Translations under genes and position numbers: made by a program
Part shown: positions 25,744 to 33,403 of the stretch, one piece after another
Layout of the letters: each line of letters starts with the position of its first letter
Numbering within the stretch: the stretch's first letter is position 1
Assembly: GCA_963735065.1 (NCBI GenBank)
Contig: CAVTJL010000004.1
Span: forward strand, 682,001 to 746,000
DNA: 64,000 nucleotides
Direction of reading: 5' to 3'
From: CAVTJL01 sp963735065
GTDB lineage: Bacteria; Pseudomonadota; Alphaproteobacteria; Geminicoccales; Geminicoccaceae
The notes under the pieces: generated by a model
The model's database searches: none
What the model was told of the DNA's origin: nothing
What the model saw: only the letters and a program-made list of their open reading frames with translations

Positions 25744-27003
25744 ATGAGATCGCGGCTCCAGGCTGGCGCCTTCGCGAGCCTGGTGCTGCTCGCCTCAACG
25801 TGGATCGCGGCGGAGCCTGCCTCGGCTGCCGACCGGCCCTTCCCGCAGCACGTCGCGTACGCCGCCGGCTCCATCAAGCCCACCAACCATCCCCAGGACG
25901 AGCTCGATCGGCGCGTTGCCGAGCGCTACGCGGCCTGGAAGAAGGGTTGGCTTCGCGCCGGCTGCGGCGAGGGTCGCTACTATGTCTATCTCGGCCCGCA
26001 GAAGCCCATCGCCCAGGGCACGCCGATGGTGGTCTCGGAAGGCCAGGGCTACGGCATGATGATCGTCGCCCACATGGCGGGTCTCGATCCCGACGCGCGG
26101 ACGATCTTCGATGGGCTCTACCGGTTCTATCGCGACCACCCGAGCCGGCACCATCCGGAGCTCATGGCGTGGCGGCAGCTCGTGGGCTGTCACAGCAGCA
26201 GCGACGACGGCACGGCCACCGACGGCGATCTCGCCATCGCCTACGCGCTTCTCCTCGCCGACCGGCAATGGGGGAGCGACGGCGCCATAGACTACCGCGC
26301 CGCGGCGCGCCGGATGATCGACGCGATCGGCCGCCTCGACATCCATCCCGCGACGGACCTCCCCCAGCTCGGCGCCGGCATTCCGCCTACCGATCAGGCC
26401 CTCTACGACACCGTGCGACCATCGGATATCGGGCCTGCGGACTTCCACGCCTTTCTCGACGCCACGGGCGACCGGCGCTGGCAGAAGGTGCTGGATGCCA
26501 GCTACGCCATGCTCGACCGGCTGCAGCAGCGCGACGCGCCCACGACCGGGCTCGTGCCGGAGTTCGCGATCGTCAAAGGGGGCACGCCCGAGCCAGCTGC
26601 CGCCGGCTATCTCGACACGCCCCACGCGGGCTCCTACGAATACAATGCCTGCCGTGTGCCCTGGCGGATCGCGATGGGCTTCCTGCTCGACGGGGATCGG
26701 CCGGCGCGAAGGATCGTCGAGCGCATCGAGGACTGGTTCGTCAAGAGCACGGCGGGTGACCCGGCCTCCATCCGCGCCGGCTACCACCTGGATGGCCGTC
26801 CGCTCGCCGATTTCGACTATATCTGCTTCACTGGCGCTGTCGCCGTCGGCGCCATGGTGAGCACCAGGTATCAGGGCTGGCTCAACAGGCTGTGGGACGA
26901 TGTGGCGAGCACCACCGTCGTCGACCCGCCGAGCGACTATTACGGCGGCACGCTGCGCCTTCTCTATATGCTCGTGCTCTCGGGAAACTGGTGGCGTCCC
27001 TGA
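25744..27003 (+). CDS. Secreted glycoside hydrolase family 8 (endoglucanase-like)
   Basis: Exported glycosidase of about 419 residues. A signal peptide with the hydrophobic core FASLVLLASTWIA ends near ASA. The mature part shows the GH8 features: SEGQGYGMMIVAHMAG with the proposed catalytic Glu, and the ATDGDLAIAYALLLADRQWG block with the family Asp. ESTs of substrate type such as YNACRVPWRIAMGF and GGTLRLLYMLVLSGNWW follow. GH8 enzymes cut beta-1,4-glucan, lichenan, chitosan or xylan; cellulose synthase bcsA is not next to it, so a BcsZ role is not supported here. ATG 25744 is chosen over GTG 25732 because the Shine-Dalgarno spacing is better. Confidence 0.87.
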   Translation: MRSRLQAGAFASLVLLASTWIAAEPASAADRPFPQHVAYAAGSIKPTNHPQDELDRRVAERYAAWKKGWLRAGCGEGRYYVYLGPQKPIAQGTPMVVSEGQGYGMMIVAHMAGLDPDARTIFDGLYRFYRDHPSRHHPELMAWRQLVGCHSSSDDGTATDGDLAIAYALLLADRQWGSDGAIDYRAAARRMIDAIGRLDIHPATDLPQLGAGIPPTDQALYDTVRPSDIGPADFHAFLDATGDRRWQKVLDASYAMLDRLQQRDAPTTGLVPEFAIVKGGTPEPAAAGYLDTPHAGSYEYNACRVPWRIAMGFLLDGDRPARRIVERIEDWFVKSTAGDPASIRAGYHLDGRPLADFDYICFTGAVAVGAMVSTRYQGWLNRLWDDVASTTVVDPPSDYYGGTLRLLYMLVLSGNWWRP

Positions 27004-27116
27004 GGGTCGCGACCGTCGACGAGGTGGCGCGTGAGGGCCGGCCCGTGGCTGCCGCGACACCGCTCGCTCGAGGGCGGCGTTGTTCCGTGCTCGAGTTTCG
27101 GCTACCTCTCCGCCGC

Positions 27117-27193
27117 CGGGGCGTAGCTCAGCCTGGTAGAGCGCCAGCTTTGGGAGCTGGATGTCGCGTGTTCGAATCACGCCGCCCCGACCA
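27117..27193 (+). tRNA. tRNA-Pro (UGG anticodon)
   Basis: Complete cloverleaf including encoded CCA. The acceptor stem CGGGGCG (27117-27123) pairs with CGCCCCG (27183-27189). The D stem is GCTC/GAGC, the anticodon stem CCAGC/GCTGG encloses loop TTTGGGA with anticodon TGG at 27151-27153, and the T stem GCGTG/CACGC encloses TTCGAAT. Discriminator A, then CCA at 27191-27193. Confidence 0.97.
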
Positions 27194-27271
27194 CAGGCTT
27201 TTGATGGGGGCTCGAGCGCGGCAGGCGGGACGCTCTGCCGCACAGCGCCCGCCGTGACCTAGGAGACCGAG

Positions 27272-28324
27272 GTGGCCCTGCAGCTGGTTCAGGTCGGGAT
27301 GGGTCTCCACGGGCAGGATTGGGGGCGCGAGGCCATCCCTGCCGTGCCCGAGGTGAGCCTCACGGCCCGGGTCGATCTCGATGCCGTCATGCTGGCCCAG
27401 GCCGAGGCGAGCCTCGCCCCCGGTCCGCTTCATCTCGGCAGCCTCGACGAGGCCCTGCGGCAGGTGCCGTGCGACGCGGTGCTCGTGACGGCCTCGCTGC
27501 CCGGCCATGGCCCGGTGGTGCGCGCAGCCCTCGAGGCCGGCAAGCACGTGCTCTGCGAGAAGCCCTTCGTCCGCACGCCCGAGGAGGCGGCGGAGCTGGC
27601 CGCCCTGGCGAGGCGGAACGGGCTCCTCCTCATGGTCTCGCAGAACTATCGCCACTTCCCCGAGCCGCTCCTCGCGGCCGAGCTGGTGGCCTCCGGACGC
27701 TATGGCGCCCTCCGGAGCGTCGCGATCGACTTTCGCCGCTGCGCCCTCTACGGCACCGGCCACCGGCATTTCGATCTCCCCAACCCGCTCCTGATGGACA
27801 TGAGCATCCATCACTTCGACCTGCTGCGCATGATCACCGGCGACGAGCCGCTCGAGCTGAGCACACGGAGCTGGCGCACGGGCAGCAGCACCTTCAAGGA
27901 TGATGCCGCCGCCTACATCACCATGGTCATGCGCTCCGGGGTCGTCGTCAGCTATCGCGGCAGCTGGATCAGCCACACGCCCATGACCTCCTGGACCGGC
28001 ACCTGGTCGATGGGCTTCGACGATGCCGAGGTCACCTGGTCCGGCCGCCACGACGCCTGGTCCGTCCGGCCCGAGCACACCATGGTGGTGAGCCAGCGGG
28101 CCGGCGCGCCCGAGCCCCTGCCCGTCCCGCCGCTCGAGACGCTGGATGCGGCAGGCGTGCTGCGGGCCTTCGCGCAGGCGGCCCGGACCGGCGAGCGGCC
28201 GCCTTGGCTCAGCACCGCCGAGGACAATATCGGCACGCTGGCCCTGACCCTCGCGGCGATCCGCTCGGCCAGCGAAGGCGGCCGGCCGGTGCGGCCCGAG
28301 CGGCCGGCTATGGCTGCCGCCTGA
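27272..28324 (+). CDS. Gfo/Idh/MocA family oxidoreductase
   Basis: NAD(P)-dependent sugar-type dehydrogenase of 350 residues. The N-terminal Rossmann segment is short (LQLVQVGMGLHGQDWGREAI), followed by VLCEKPFVRTPEEAAELA with the catalytic-type Lys of EKP, YRHFPEPLLAAELVASGRYG, and DMSIHHFDLLRMITGDEP with the conserved D-x3-H residues. GTG 27272 has AGGAG six bases upstream. It begins a three-gene run with a ThuA-like and a PRISE-like protein. Such trios are usually in carbohydrate or inositol catabolism; the substrate is not deducible. Confidence 0.88.
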   Translation: MALQLVQVGMGLHGQDWGREAIPAVPEVSLTARVDLDAVMLAQAEASLAPGPLHLGSLDEALRQVPCDAVLVTASLPGHGPVVRAALEAGKHVLCEKPFVRTPEEAAELAALARRNGLLLMVSQNYRHFPEPLLAAELVASGRYGALRSVAIDFRRCALYGTGHRHFDLPNPLLMDMSIHHFDLLRMITGDEPLELSTRSWRTGSSTFKDDAAAYITMVMRSGVVVSYRGSWISHTPMTSWTGTWSMGFDDAEVTWSGRHDAWSVRPEHTMVVSQRAGAPEPLPVPPLETLDAAGVLRAFAQAARTGERPPWLSTAEDNIGTLALTLAAIRSASEGGRPVRPERPAMAAA

Positions 28325-28353
28325 GCGGCGAGCCACGAGGACAGGAGAGCGCG

Positions 28354-29079
28354 ATGCAGCCTCTGCGGGTGACCGTCTGGAACGAGTTCCGCCACGAGCG
28401 GGTCATGCCGGCGGTGAAGGAGATCTATCCGGACGGCATGCACAAGACGATCGCCGCCTTCCTCGCTGCCCCGGACCTGACCATCCGCACCGCCGTGCTC
28501 GACGATCCGGAGCACGGGCTGACCGAGGAGGTCCTTGCCGAGACGGATGTGCTGGTGTGGTGGGGCCACATGTTCCACGAGCTCGTCAGCGACGCGGTCG
28601 TCGACCGCGTGCAGCAGCGGGTTCTTGCCGGCATGGGCCTGGTACCCCTGCACTCGGCGCACATGTCGAAGCCCTTCCGCCGGCTGATGGGCACCTCCGG
28701 GCGGCTGCGCTGGCGCGACGACGGCGAGGAGGAGCTGCTCTGGGTCGTGTCGCCCGGCCATCCGGTCGTGGCGGGCTTGGACAAGCCTTTCATCCGTCTG
28801 CCTCTCGAGGAGATGTACGGCGAGTATTTCGACATCCCGCAGCCGGACGAGATCGTGCTCATCAGCTCCTTCGCCGGCGGCGAGGTCTTCCGCAGCGGCT
28901 GCGCCTTCCATCGCGGCCGCGGCCGCATCTTCTACTTTCGCCCGGGCCACGAGACCTTTCCCACCTTCCATCACCCCGATGTGCAGGCGGTGATCCGCAA
29001 CGCCGTCCGCTGGGTGGCGCCGCGCCAGGCCGTGACACCGATCTATGGGCGCCAGGAGCCGGCGCGCAGCTCCAGCTGA
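28354..29079 (+). CDS. ThuA-like trehalose utilisation family protein
   Basis: A 241-residue protein of the ThuA/glutamine-amidotransferase-like fold. Diagnostic segments are RVTVWNEFRHERVMPAVKEI at the start, LTEEVLAETDVLVWWGHMFH, PLHSAHMSKPFRRLMGTSG and GEVFRSGCAFHRGRGRIFYF followed by PGHETFPTFHHPDVQAVIRN. In Rhizobium ThuA functions with ThuB (a Gfo/Idh protein) in converting trehalose or related disaccharides to 3-keto derivatives. Here the Gfo/Idh partner is immediately upstream, supporting a shared sugar pathway. ATG 28354 has ACAGGAG seven bases before it, and the longer upstream open frame is discarded. Confidence 0.88.
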   Translation: MQPLRVTVWNEFRHERVMPAVKEIYPDGMHKTIAAFLAAPDLTIRTAVLDDPEHGLTEEVLAETDVLVWWGHMFHELVSDAVVDRVQQRVLAGMGLVPLHSAHMSKPFRRLMGTSGRLRWRDDGEEELLWVVSPGHPVVAGLDKPFIRLPLEEMYGEYFDIPQPDEIVLISSFAGGEVFRSGCAFHRGRGRIFYFRPGHETFPTFHHPDVQAVIRNAVRWVAPRQAVTPIYGRQEPARSSS

Positions 29080-29139
29080 CAAGGCGGGCCGGCTGCTGCA
29101 AGGCGGCCAGACACGATAGATGAGGGAGGATCGCAGCTA

Positions 29140-30192
29140 GTGGCCGGACAGGTGAAAAAAGTGGCGCTTGTGGCAGGGGCCGGCGGGATCATCGGGCATG
29201 CGGTGGCGCACGAGCTTCGCGACCAGGGCTGGACGGTGCGCGGCATCGCCCGGCGGCCGGTCGAGGGGCTGCCCTCGATCGAGGCCGATCTCACCGATGC
29301 GCGGGCGACGGCGGCGGCGCTCGCCGAGGCGCGGGACACGACGCACCTCTTCTATGCGGGCCTCAGCCCCGATCCGGACCTCGCGGTCGAGGCGGAGCGC
29401 AACGGCCGGATGCTGGGCAATCTCCTGGATGGCCTCGAGGAGGCAAAGGCACCGCTCGAGCGCGTCGTCATCTACCAGGGCTTCAAGATCTACGGCATCC
29501 ATCTCGGCACCAGGGTCAGGACGCCCGCCCGCGAGAGCGATCCGCCCCACATGCCGCCCAACATCTATCTCGCCCAGGAGGCCCAGCTCCGGCAGCGGGC
29601 GGAGAAGAGCCGCTGGGACTATGTGGCGCTCCGGCCCGACGTCGTCGTGGGCGACGTCTGGGGCAACCCGATGAACATCGCCCTCGTGGTGGGCGCCTTT
29701 GCCGAGCTCTCCCGGGCGCTGGGCGTGCCCATGCGCTTTCCCGGCACCGACAAGGCCTACGGCCAGCTCGTCCAGTTCACCGATGCCGGCCTCCTGGCGC
29801 GCGCCAGCGCCTGGGCGGCAACCGACAAAAAGGCGGGCGGCGAGGCCTTCAACGTCACCAACGGCGACATCTTCCGCTGGGAGCGGATGTGGGAGGACGT
29901 GGCCCGCCACCTGGGCCTCGAGGTCGCGCATCCCGTGCCGCTGACACTGACGAGGCACATGGCCGACAAGGGCCCGCTGTGGCGGGACATGGCCGCCCGC
30001 CACGGCCTCGTGGAGCCCGACCTCGCCCGTCTCGTCGGCTGGGGCTTTGGCGACTTTATTTTCCACACCGAGACCGACGTGATCTCGGACGTGAACAAGA
30101 TCAACAGCTTCGGCTTCACCGAGCGGCTGGACTCGACGGCCTCGCTCTTGGCCGCCCTGGACAGCCTGAAGAAAAAGCGCGTGCTGCCCTGA
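29140..30192 (+). CDS. PRISE-like short-chain dehydrogenase (progesterone 5-beta-reductase family)
   Basis: SDR-type NAD(P)H enzyme, 350 residues. The N-terminal nucleotide-binding loop is GAGGIIGHAVAHEL. Next come THLFYAGLSPDPDL, the LERVVIYQGFKIYGIHLG strand with the Tyr-Lys region altered as in PRISE enzymes, YVALRPDVVVGDVWGNPMNI and EAFNVTNGDIFRWERMW, all characteristic of this family. PRISE proteins reduce activated C=C bonds (enones). Start GTG 29140 has GGAGG 10 bases upstream. It is 60 bases downstream of the ThuA gene, likely the same transcript. A 20-base palindrome follows its stop. Confidence 0.85.
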   Translation: MAGQVKKVALVAGAGGIIGHAVAHELRDQGWTVRGIARRPVEGLPSIEADLTDARATAAALAEARDTTHLFYAGLSPDPDLAVEAERNGRMLGNLLDGLEEAKAPLERVVIYQGFKIYGIHLGTRVRTPARESDPPHMPPNIYLAQEAQLRQRAEKSRWDYVALRPDVVVGDVWGNPMNIALVVGAFAELSRALGVPMRFPGTDKAYGQLVQFTDAGLLARASAWAATDKKAGGEAFNVTNGDIFRWERMWEDVARHLGLEVAHPVPLTLTRHMADKGPLWRDMAARHGLVEPDLARLVGWGFGDFIFHTETDVISDVNKINSFGFTERLDSTASLLAALDSLKKKRVLP

Positions 30193-30212
30193 GCGGCCGG
30201 GGCCCCGGCCGC
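30193..30212. terminator. Perfect 20-base GC palindrome between convergent genes
   Basis: GCGGCCGGGG joined directly to CCCCGGCCGC, starting one base after the SDR stop and 13 bases before the convergent GNAT stop. It may act as a bidirectional terminator, but the usual loop and T tract are missing. Confidence 0.4.
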
Positions 30213-30225
30213 CGGGCTTCCCCTC

Positions 30226-30798
30226 TCACCAGACCGCCCGCGCCAGCAGCACGGCGTCGCCGTCCGGGTAGTGCAAGGCGGGATGGGGGACGAGCGGGCG
30301 GCGGTCCAGCTCCTTGAAGCCGAGGCGTCGGTAGAGGCGCATCGCACCCTCGTTCCGCTCGAAGCAGATGAGGCTGATGCGCGGCAGGGAGAGCGCCCCG
30401 GCCCGGCGATTCACGGCCTCCATCAAGGCGGTGCCGACGCCCGCCCCGCGCTGGCCCTCGACCACCGCCAGCCCCGACAGATAAAGGCTCCCATAGTCCT
30501 CGAGCTCGCTGTAGGGGCGCAGCACCGGGTCGCTCACGGGCTGGGCGTCGGGATCCTCCTCCATCGGGAAGCTGTTGGCCATGCCGACCACGGTGCCCTC
30601 GCTCTCGGCGACCAGGCAGTTCTCGTAGGAGAAGGCCACGCCTTCCCGCGCATAGCGTCGAGCACCCGCGGATTCCAGCGTCTCGCCGGGCTGGGCGAGG
30701 CCGGCCCAGATATAGGCGGCCAGCCCATCCGACGCGACGAGGAAGAGACGGGCGATGGCGGGGCTGTCATCCCGCACGGCCGGCCGGATCTCGAGCAT
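30226..30798 (-). CDS. GNAT family N-acetyltransferase
   Basis: Acetyl-CoA-dependent acyltransferase of 190 residues with the GNAT fold. The N-terminal EIRPAVRDDSPAIARLF is a typical beta1-alpha1. The acetyl-CoA loop is VVEGQRGAGVGTALMEAVN (Q/R-x-x-G-x-G/A motif) at about 113-131, and RISLICFERNEGAMRLYRRLGF is the C-terminal beta5 with the Asn and Tyr typical of the fold. Substrate unknown; small-molecule or protein N-terminus possible. It lies upstream of glgC's 3' end with 46 bases between, on the same strand as glgC. Confidence 0.85.
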   Translation of the reverse strand: MLEIRPAVRDDSPAIARLFLVASDGLAAYIWAGLAQPGETLESAGARRYAREGVAFSYENCLVAESEGTVVGMANSFPMEEDPDAQPVSDPVLRPYSELEDYGSLYLSGLAVVEGQRGAGVGTALMEAVNRRAGALSLPRISLICFERNEGAMRLYRRLGFKELDRRPLVPHPALHYPDGDAVLLARAVW

Positions 30799-30844
30799 GG
30801 CCTCTTCCTCCCGCTACGACCGGGAACATCCCTGTCGCCGCCGC

Positions 30845-32113
30845 TCACAGCTCCAGGCGGTCGATCATCGGCTGGGTGATCAGGCACACGCCCTTCTCGG
30901 TGCGGCGGAAGCGCCGCGCGTCCTCGACAGGGTCCTCGCCGACGACGAGCCCCTCGGGGATCTCGACGCCGCGGTCGATCACGACGTCCTTCAAGGACGC
31001 GTAGCGCCCGATCGTCACCCGCGGCAGCACGACCGCGTTCTCGAGCGAGGCGTAGGAATGGACGCGCACGCCCGTGAACAGCATCGCGTGCCGCAGCCGC
31101 CCGCCCGAGACGATGCAGCCGCCCGAGACGATCGAGTTGAGCGCCATGCCGCGCCGATCCTCGTCGTCGTGGACGAACTTGGCCGAGGGCGTCACCTCGG
31201 CGTAGGTCCAGATCGGCCAGTCGCGCTCGTAGAGGTCGAGGGACGGCACCACGTGGGTAAGGTCGATATTGGCCTCCCAGTAGGCGTCGACCGTGCCGAC
31301 GTCGCGCCAATAGGCCTCGGTCTCGTTCTCGGACTTGACGCAGGAGGCGGTGAAGCGGTGCGCCACCGCCTTGCCGTTGGCGACGAGATGCGGAATGATA
31401 TCCTTGCCGAAATCGTGCGCCGAGGCCGCATCGGCCGCGTCACGCCGCAGCTGATCGAACAGAAACTCGGTGCGGAAGACGTAGATGCCCATGCTGGCCA
31501 GCGCCATGTCGGGCCGGTCCGGCATGCCGGGCGGGTCCTTGGGCTTCTCGAGGAAGGAGATGATGCGGTCCTGCGTGTCGACGTGCATCACGCCGAAGGC
31601 CGTGGCCTCCATGCGCGGCACCTCGATGCAGCCCACCGTCACGTCGGCATTCTGGTCCACGTGCTGGGCCAGCATCAGGCCGTAGTCCATCTTGTAGATG
31701 TGGTCGCCCGCCAGGATGACGATGAACTCGGCGCCGTAGCTCGCCAGGATGTCGATGTTCTGGAAGACGGCATCCGCCGTGCCGGCGTACCACTGCGTCT
31801 CGCTCACCCGCTGCGAGGCGGGCAGGATGTCGAAGCTCTCGTTGCGCTCGAGCCTGAAGAAGTTCCATCCCCGCTGCAGATGGCGGATCAGGCTGTGCGC
31901 CTTGTACTGGGTGGCGACGCCGATGCGGCGGATGCCCGAGTTCAGCGCATTGGAGAGGGCAAAATCGATGATCCTGGCCTTGCCGCCGAAATAGACGGCG
32001 GGCTTGGCCCGCTTGTCGGTCAGCTCCATCAGCCGCGAGCCGCGCCCGCCAGCCAGCACGAAGGCGATCGATTGCCGGACCAGATGCGCGGTGGCGTGCC
32101 GGTCTATGGCCAT
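30845..32113 (-). CDS. glgC: Glucose-1-phosphate adenylyltransferase (ADP-glucose pyrophosphorylase)
   Basis: Makes ADP-glucose from ATP and glucose-1-phosphate for glycogen synthesis; the regulated step. The 422-residue product has LAGGRGSRLMELTDKRAKPA (nucleotide site), FGGKARIIDFALSNALNSGI, GTADAVFQNIDIL, AGDHIYKMDYG, EKPKDPPGMPDRP, YWRDVGTVDAYWEANIDL and a C-terminal left-handed beta helix. Start ATG 32113 has AGGGAG upstream. No other glg genes lie nearby; glgA, glgB, glgP and pgm are not in the window, so glgC stands apart from the usual cluster. Its downstream neighbour on the same strand is the GNAT gene. Confidence 0.95.
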   Translation of the reverse strand: MAIDRHATAHLVRQSIAFVLAGGRGSRLMELTDKRAKPAVYFGGKARIIDFALSNALNSGIRRIGVATQYKAHSLIRHLQRGWNFFRLERNESFDILPASQRVSETQWYAGTADAVFQNIDILASYGAEFIVILAGDHIYKMDYGLMLAQHVDQNADVTVGCIEVPRMEATAFGVMHVDTQDRIISFLEKPKDPPGMPDRPDMALASMGIYVFRTEFLFDQLRRDAADAASAHDFGKDIIPHLVANGKAVAHRFTASCVKSENETEAYWRDVGTVDAYWEANIDLTHVVPSLDLYERDWPIWTYAEVTPSAKFVHDDEDRRGMALNSIVSGGCIVSGGRLRHAMLFTGVRVHSYASLENAVVLPRVTIGRYASLKDVVIDRGVEIPEGLVVGEDPVEDARRFRRTEKGVCLITQPMIDRLEL

Positions 32114-32862
32114 GGTCTAGTCTCCCTTGTCGGGCGCGCACCGCGGCAGCTCCACGGTGGCGTGCTCCCTTGTTGGTCTCGACCTCCAGCGCCCATCCTG
32201 GCCCGCCCCGGCTCGCGGCCCCGACCCCGGCCATCGAGAGCGGCCGGAAGGTCGGGCCGCATCCGGGGCAGCCGGGCGGCGTGCAGGGCATCGTAGCAGG
32301 ACTGTCATGCGCCGTGCAGACACTCGCGGCGGCCCCATCCAGGCCCTTCCCTGCAGCGCTGCCTGCCTCGGCGGGCGGCCGTCCCGCACCAAAGGAGCGC
32401 CCCTGCCGATGGCTTGACCTTGCGCGACGCGCTCCGTTCCGGCCGGGGACCGGACCGCCCGCTGTCGAGCCCCCGGATCGGCCGCACGCCACAAGTATTC
32501 GCACCGGCACCGATCCGGGACACGCACGCCGACCAGAAAGGGCCCGCGCCCATATCTTGACCCTCGACCATCGGGCACATCGCGGAGGCGCCGGGCACCG
32601 CCGCAGGGCGCCCGCCACGATGCCGACTGGCGCCCCGTCAGCTCCGCCATTGGCCGGCTTCTGTCGCAGACCGGCACCCCATTGGCGCTCGTCCGTCGGC
32701 TATTCATGCGATCAAGTGGCCGCATGGCCCATTTCTTGTGACCGAACAAGCGATTTGGGGCTTCCATTGTGCAGCCGGTGATGATACGCGCCTTTCATGC
32801 GGTTGATTGCGCGAAGATCGTCTCCCGCGATAAACCGTACGAAGACTGAAAGGGAGCCTGAA
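32114..32862. other. 749-base gap with no convincing gene
   Basis: Divergent region between glgC and the HU-like gene. It is less tightly coded than its surroundings; the frames that are open in it do not show codon bias or recognisable domains. It must hold the glgC promoter. Near the HU gene are CTTGTGACCGAACAAG (an inverted repeat with 5-base arms) and a candidate promoter at 32807-32834. Confidence 0.5.
32807..32834 (+). promoter_or_regulatory. Candidate promoter of the HU-like gene
   Basis: TTGCGC (32807-32812), then 16 bases, then GATAAA (32829-32834), 28 bases upstream of the GTG start at 32863. The -10 match is 4 of 6. Confidence 0.35.
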
Positions 32863-33192
32863 GTGATCCTGCCGGAGCTCATTGACGCCGTCGCCCACGA
32901 TACCGAACAGCAGAAGTCGACCACCGACAAGGTCGTCCGGGCTGCATTGGAGCGAATCAAGTCCACGCTCGCCAAAGGCGAGGAGGTGAACATTGTCGGC
33001 TTCGGGCGCTTCGAGGTGCAGCAGCGCGGCGAGCGCGCCGGCCGCAACCTCCGTACCGGCGAGGCCCTGACCATCCCGCCCACCAAGGCGGTGCGCTTCA
33101 AGGTCGGCAAGCGGCTGCGTGATGCCGTGGCCGGCGACTCGGGCAAGAAGGCCTCGGCCAAGCCCGCAAAGGGTCGCCGCAAGGCCAGCTGA
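32863..33192 (+). CDS. HU family DNA-binding protein
   Basis: Histone-like nucleoid protein of 109 residues. It has the HU/IHF fold: TTDKVVRAALERIKSTLAKG, EEVNIVGFGRFEVQQRGERA, then the arm region RNLRTGEALTIPPTKAVRFK with the conserved P. The C-terminal tail GKKASAKPAKGRRKAS is Lys/Ala/Arg-rich, a lysine-tail extension of the sort found in some alphaproteobacterial and actinobacterial HU proteins. The start is GTG 32863, with AGGGAG six bases upstream; longer in-frame starts add unrelated residues. It stands alone between a long upstream gap and the STAND gene. Confidence 0.9.
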   Translation: MILPELIDAVAHDTEQQKSTTDKVVRAALERIKSTLAKGEEVNIVGFGRFEVQQRGERAGRNLRTGEALTIPPTKAVRFKVGKRLRDAVAGDSGKKASAKPAKGRRKAS

Positions 33193-33403
33193 GACCCCAT
33201 CGCGGCGGGCCGGCGCTCCGGCGTCCCCGCCCGCTCTTCTCTTCCGGCCGTCACGCCGTGCCGCGGCGCATGCGAATGGCCGGGGAATCCTTGTTCCAGG
33301 TGAGCCGCCCGCTCCGTCGTCGTGACACGGCGACTGTGGCTGCTCGCCTCGACCGGCCCGATCGGCTGCGCTAGCCTCCACGCGACGTGGAGGGCCACAT
33401 CCC

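Noticed and set aside
25744..27003. GH8 enzyme as BcsZ of a cellulose synthase operon
   Set aside because: No bcsA, bcsB or bcsC is present within the window on either side.
32170..32781. Open frames in the 32114-32862 gap (for example 203 codons on the plus strand)
   Set aside because: No codon bias, no domain, no ribosome-binding site, and both strands show equally long frames.
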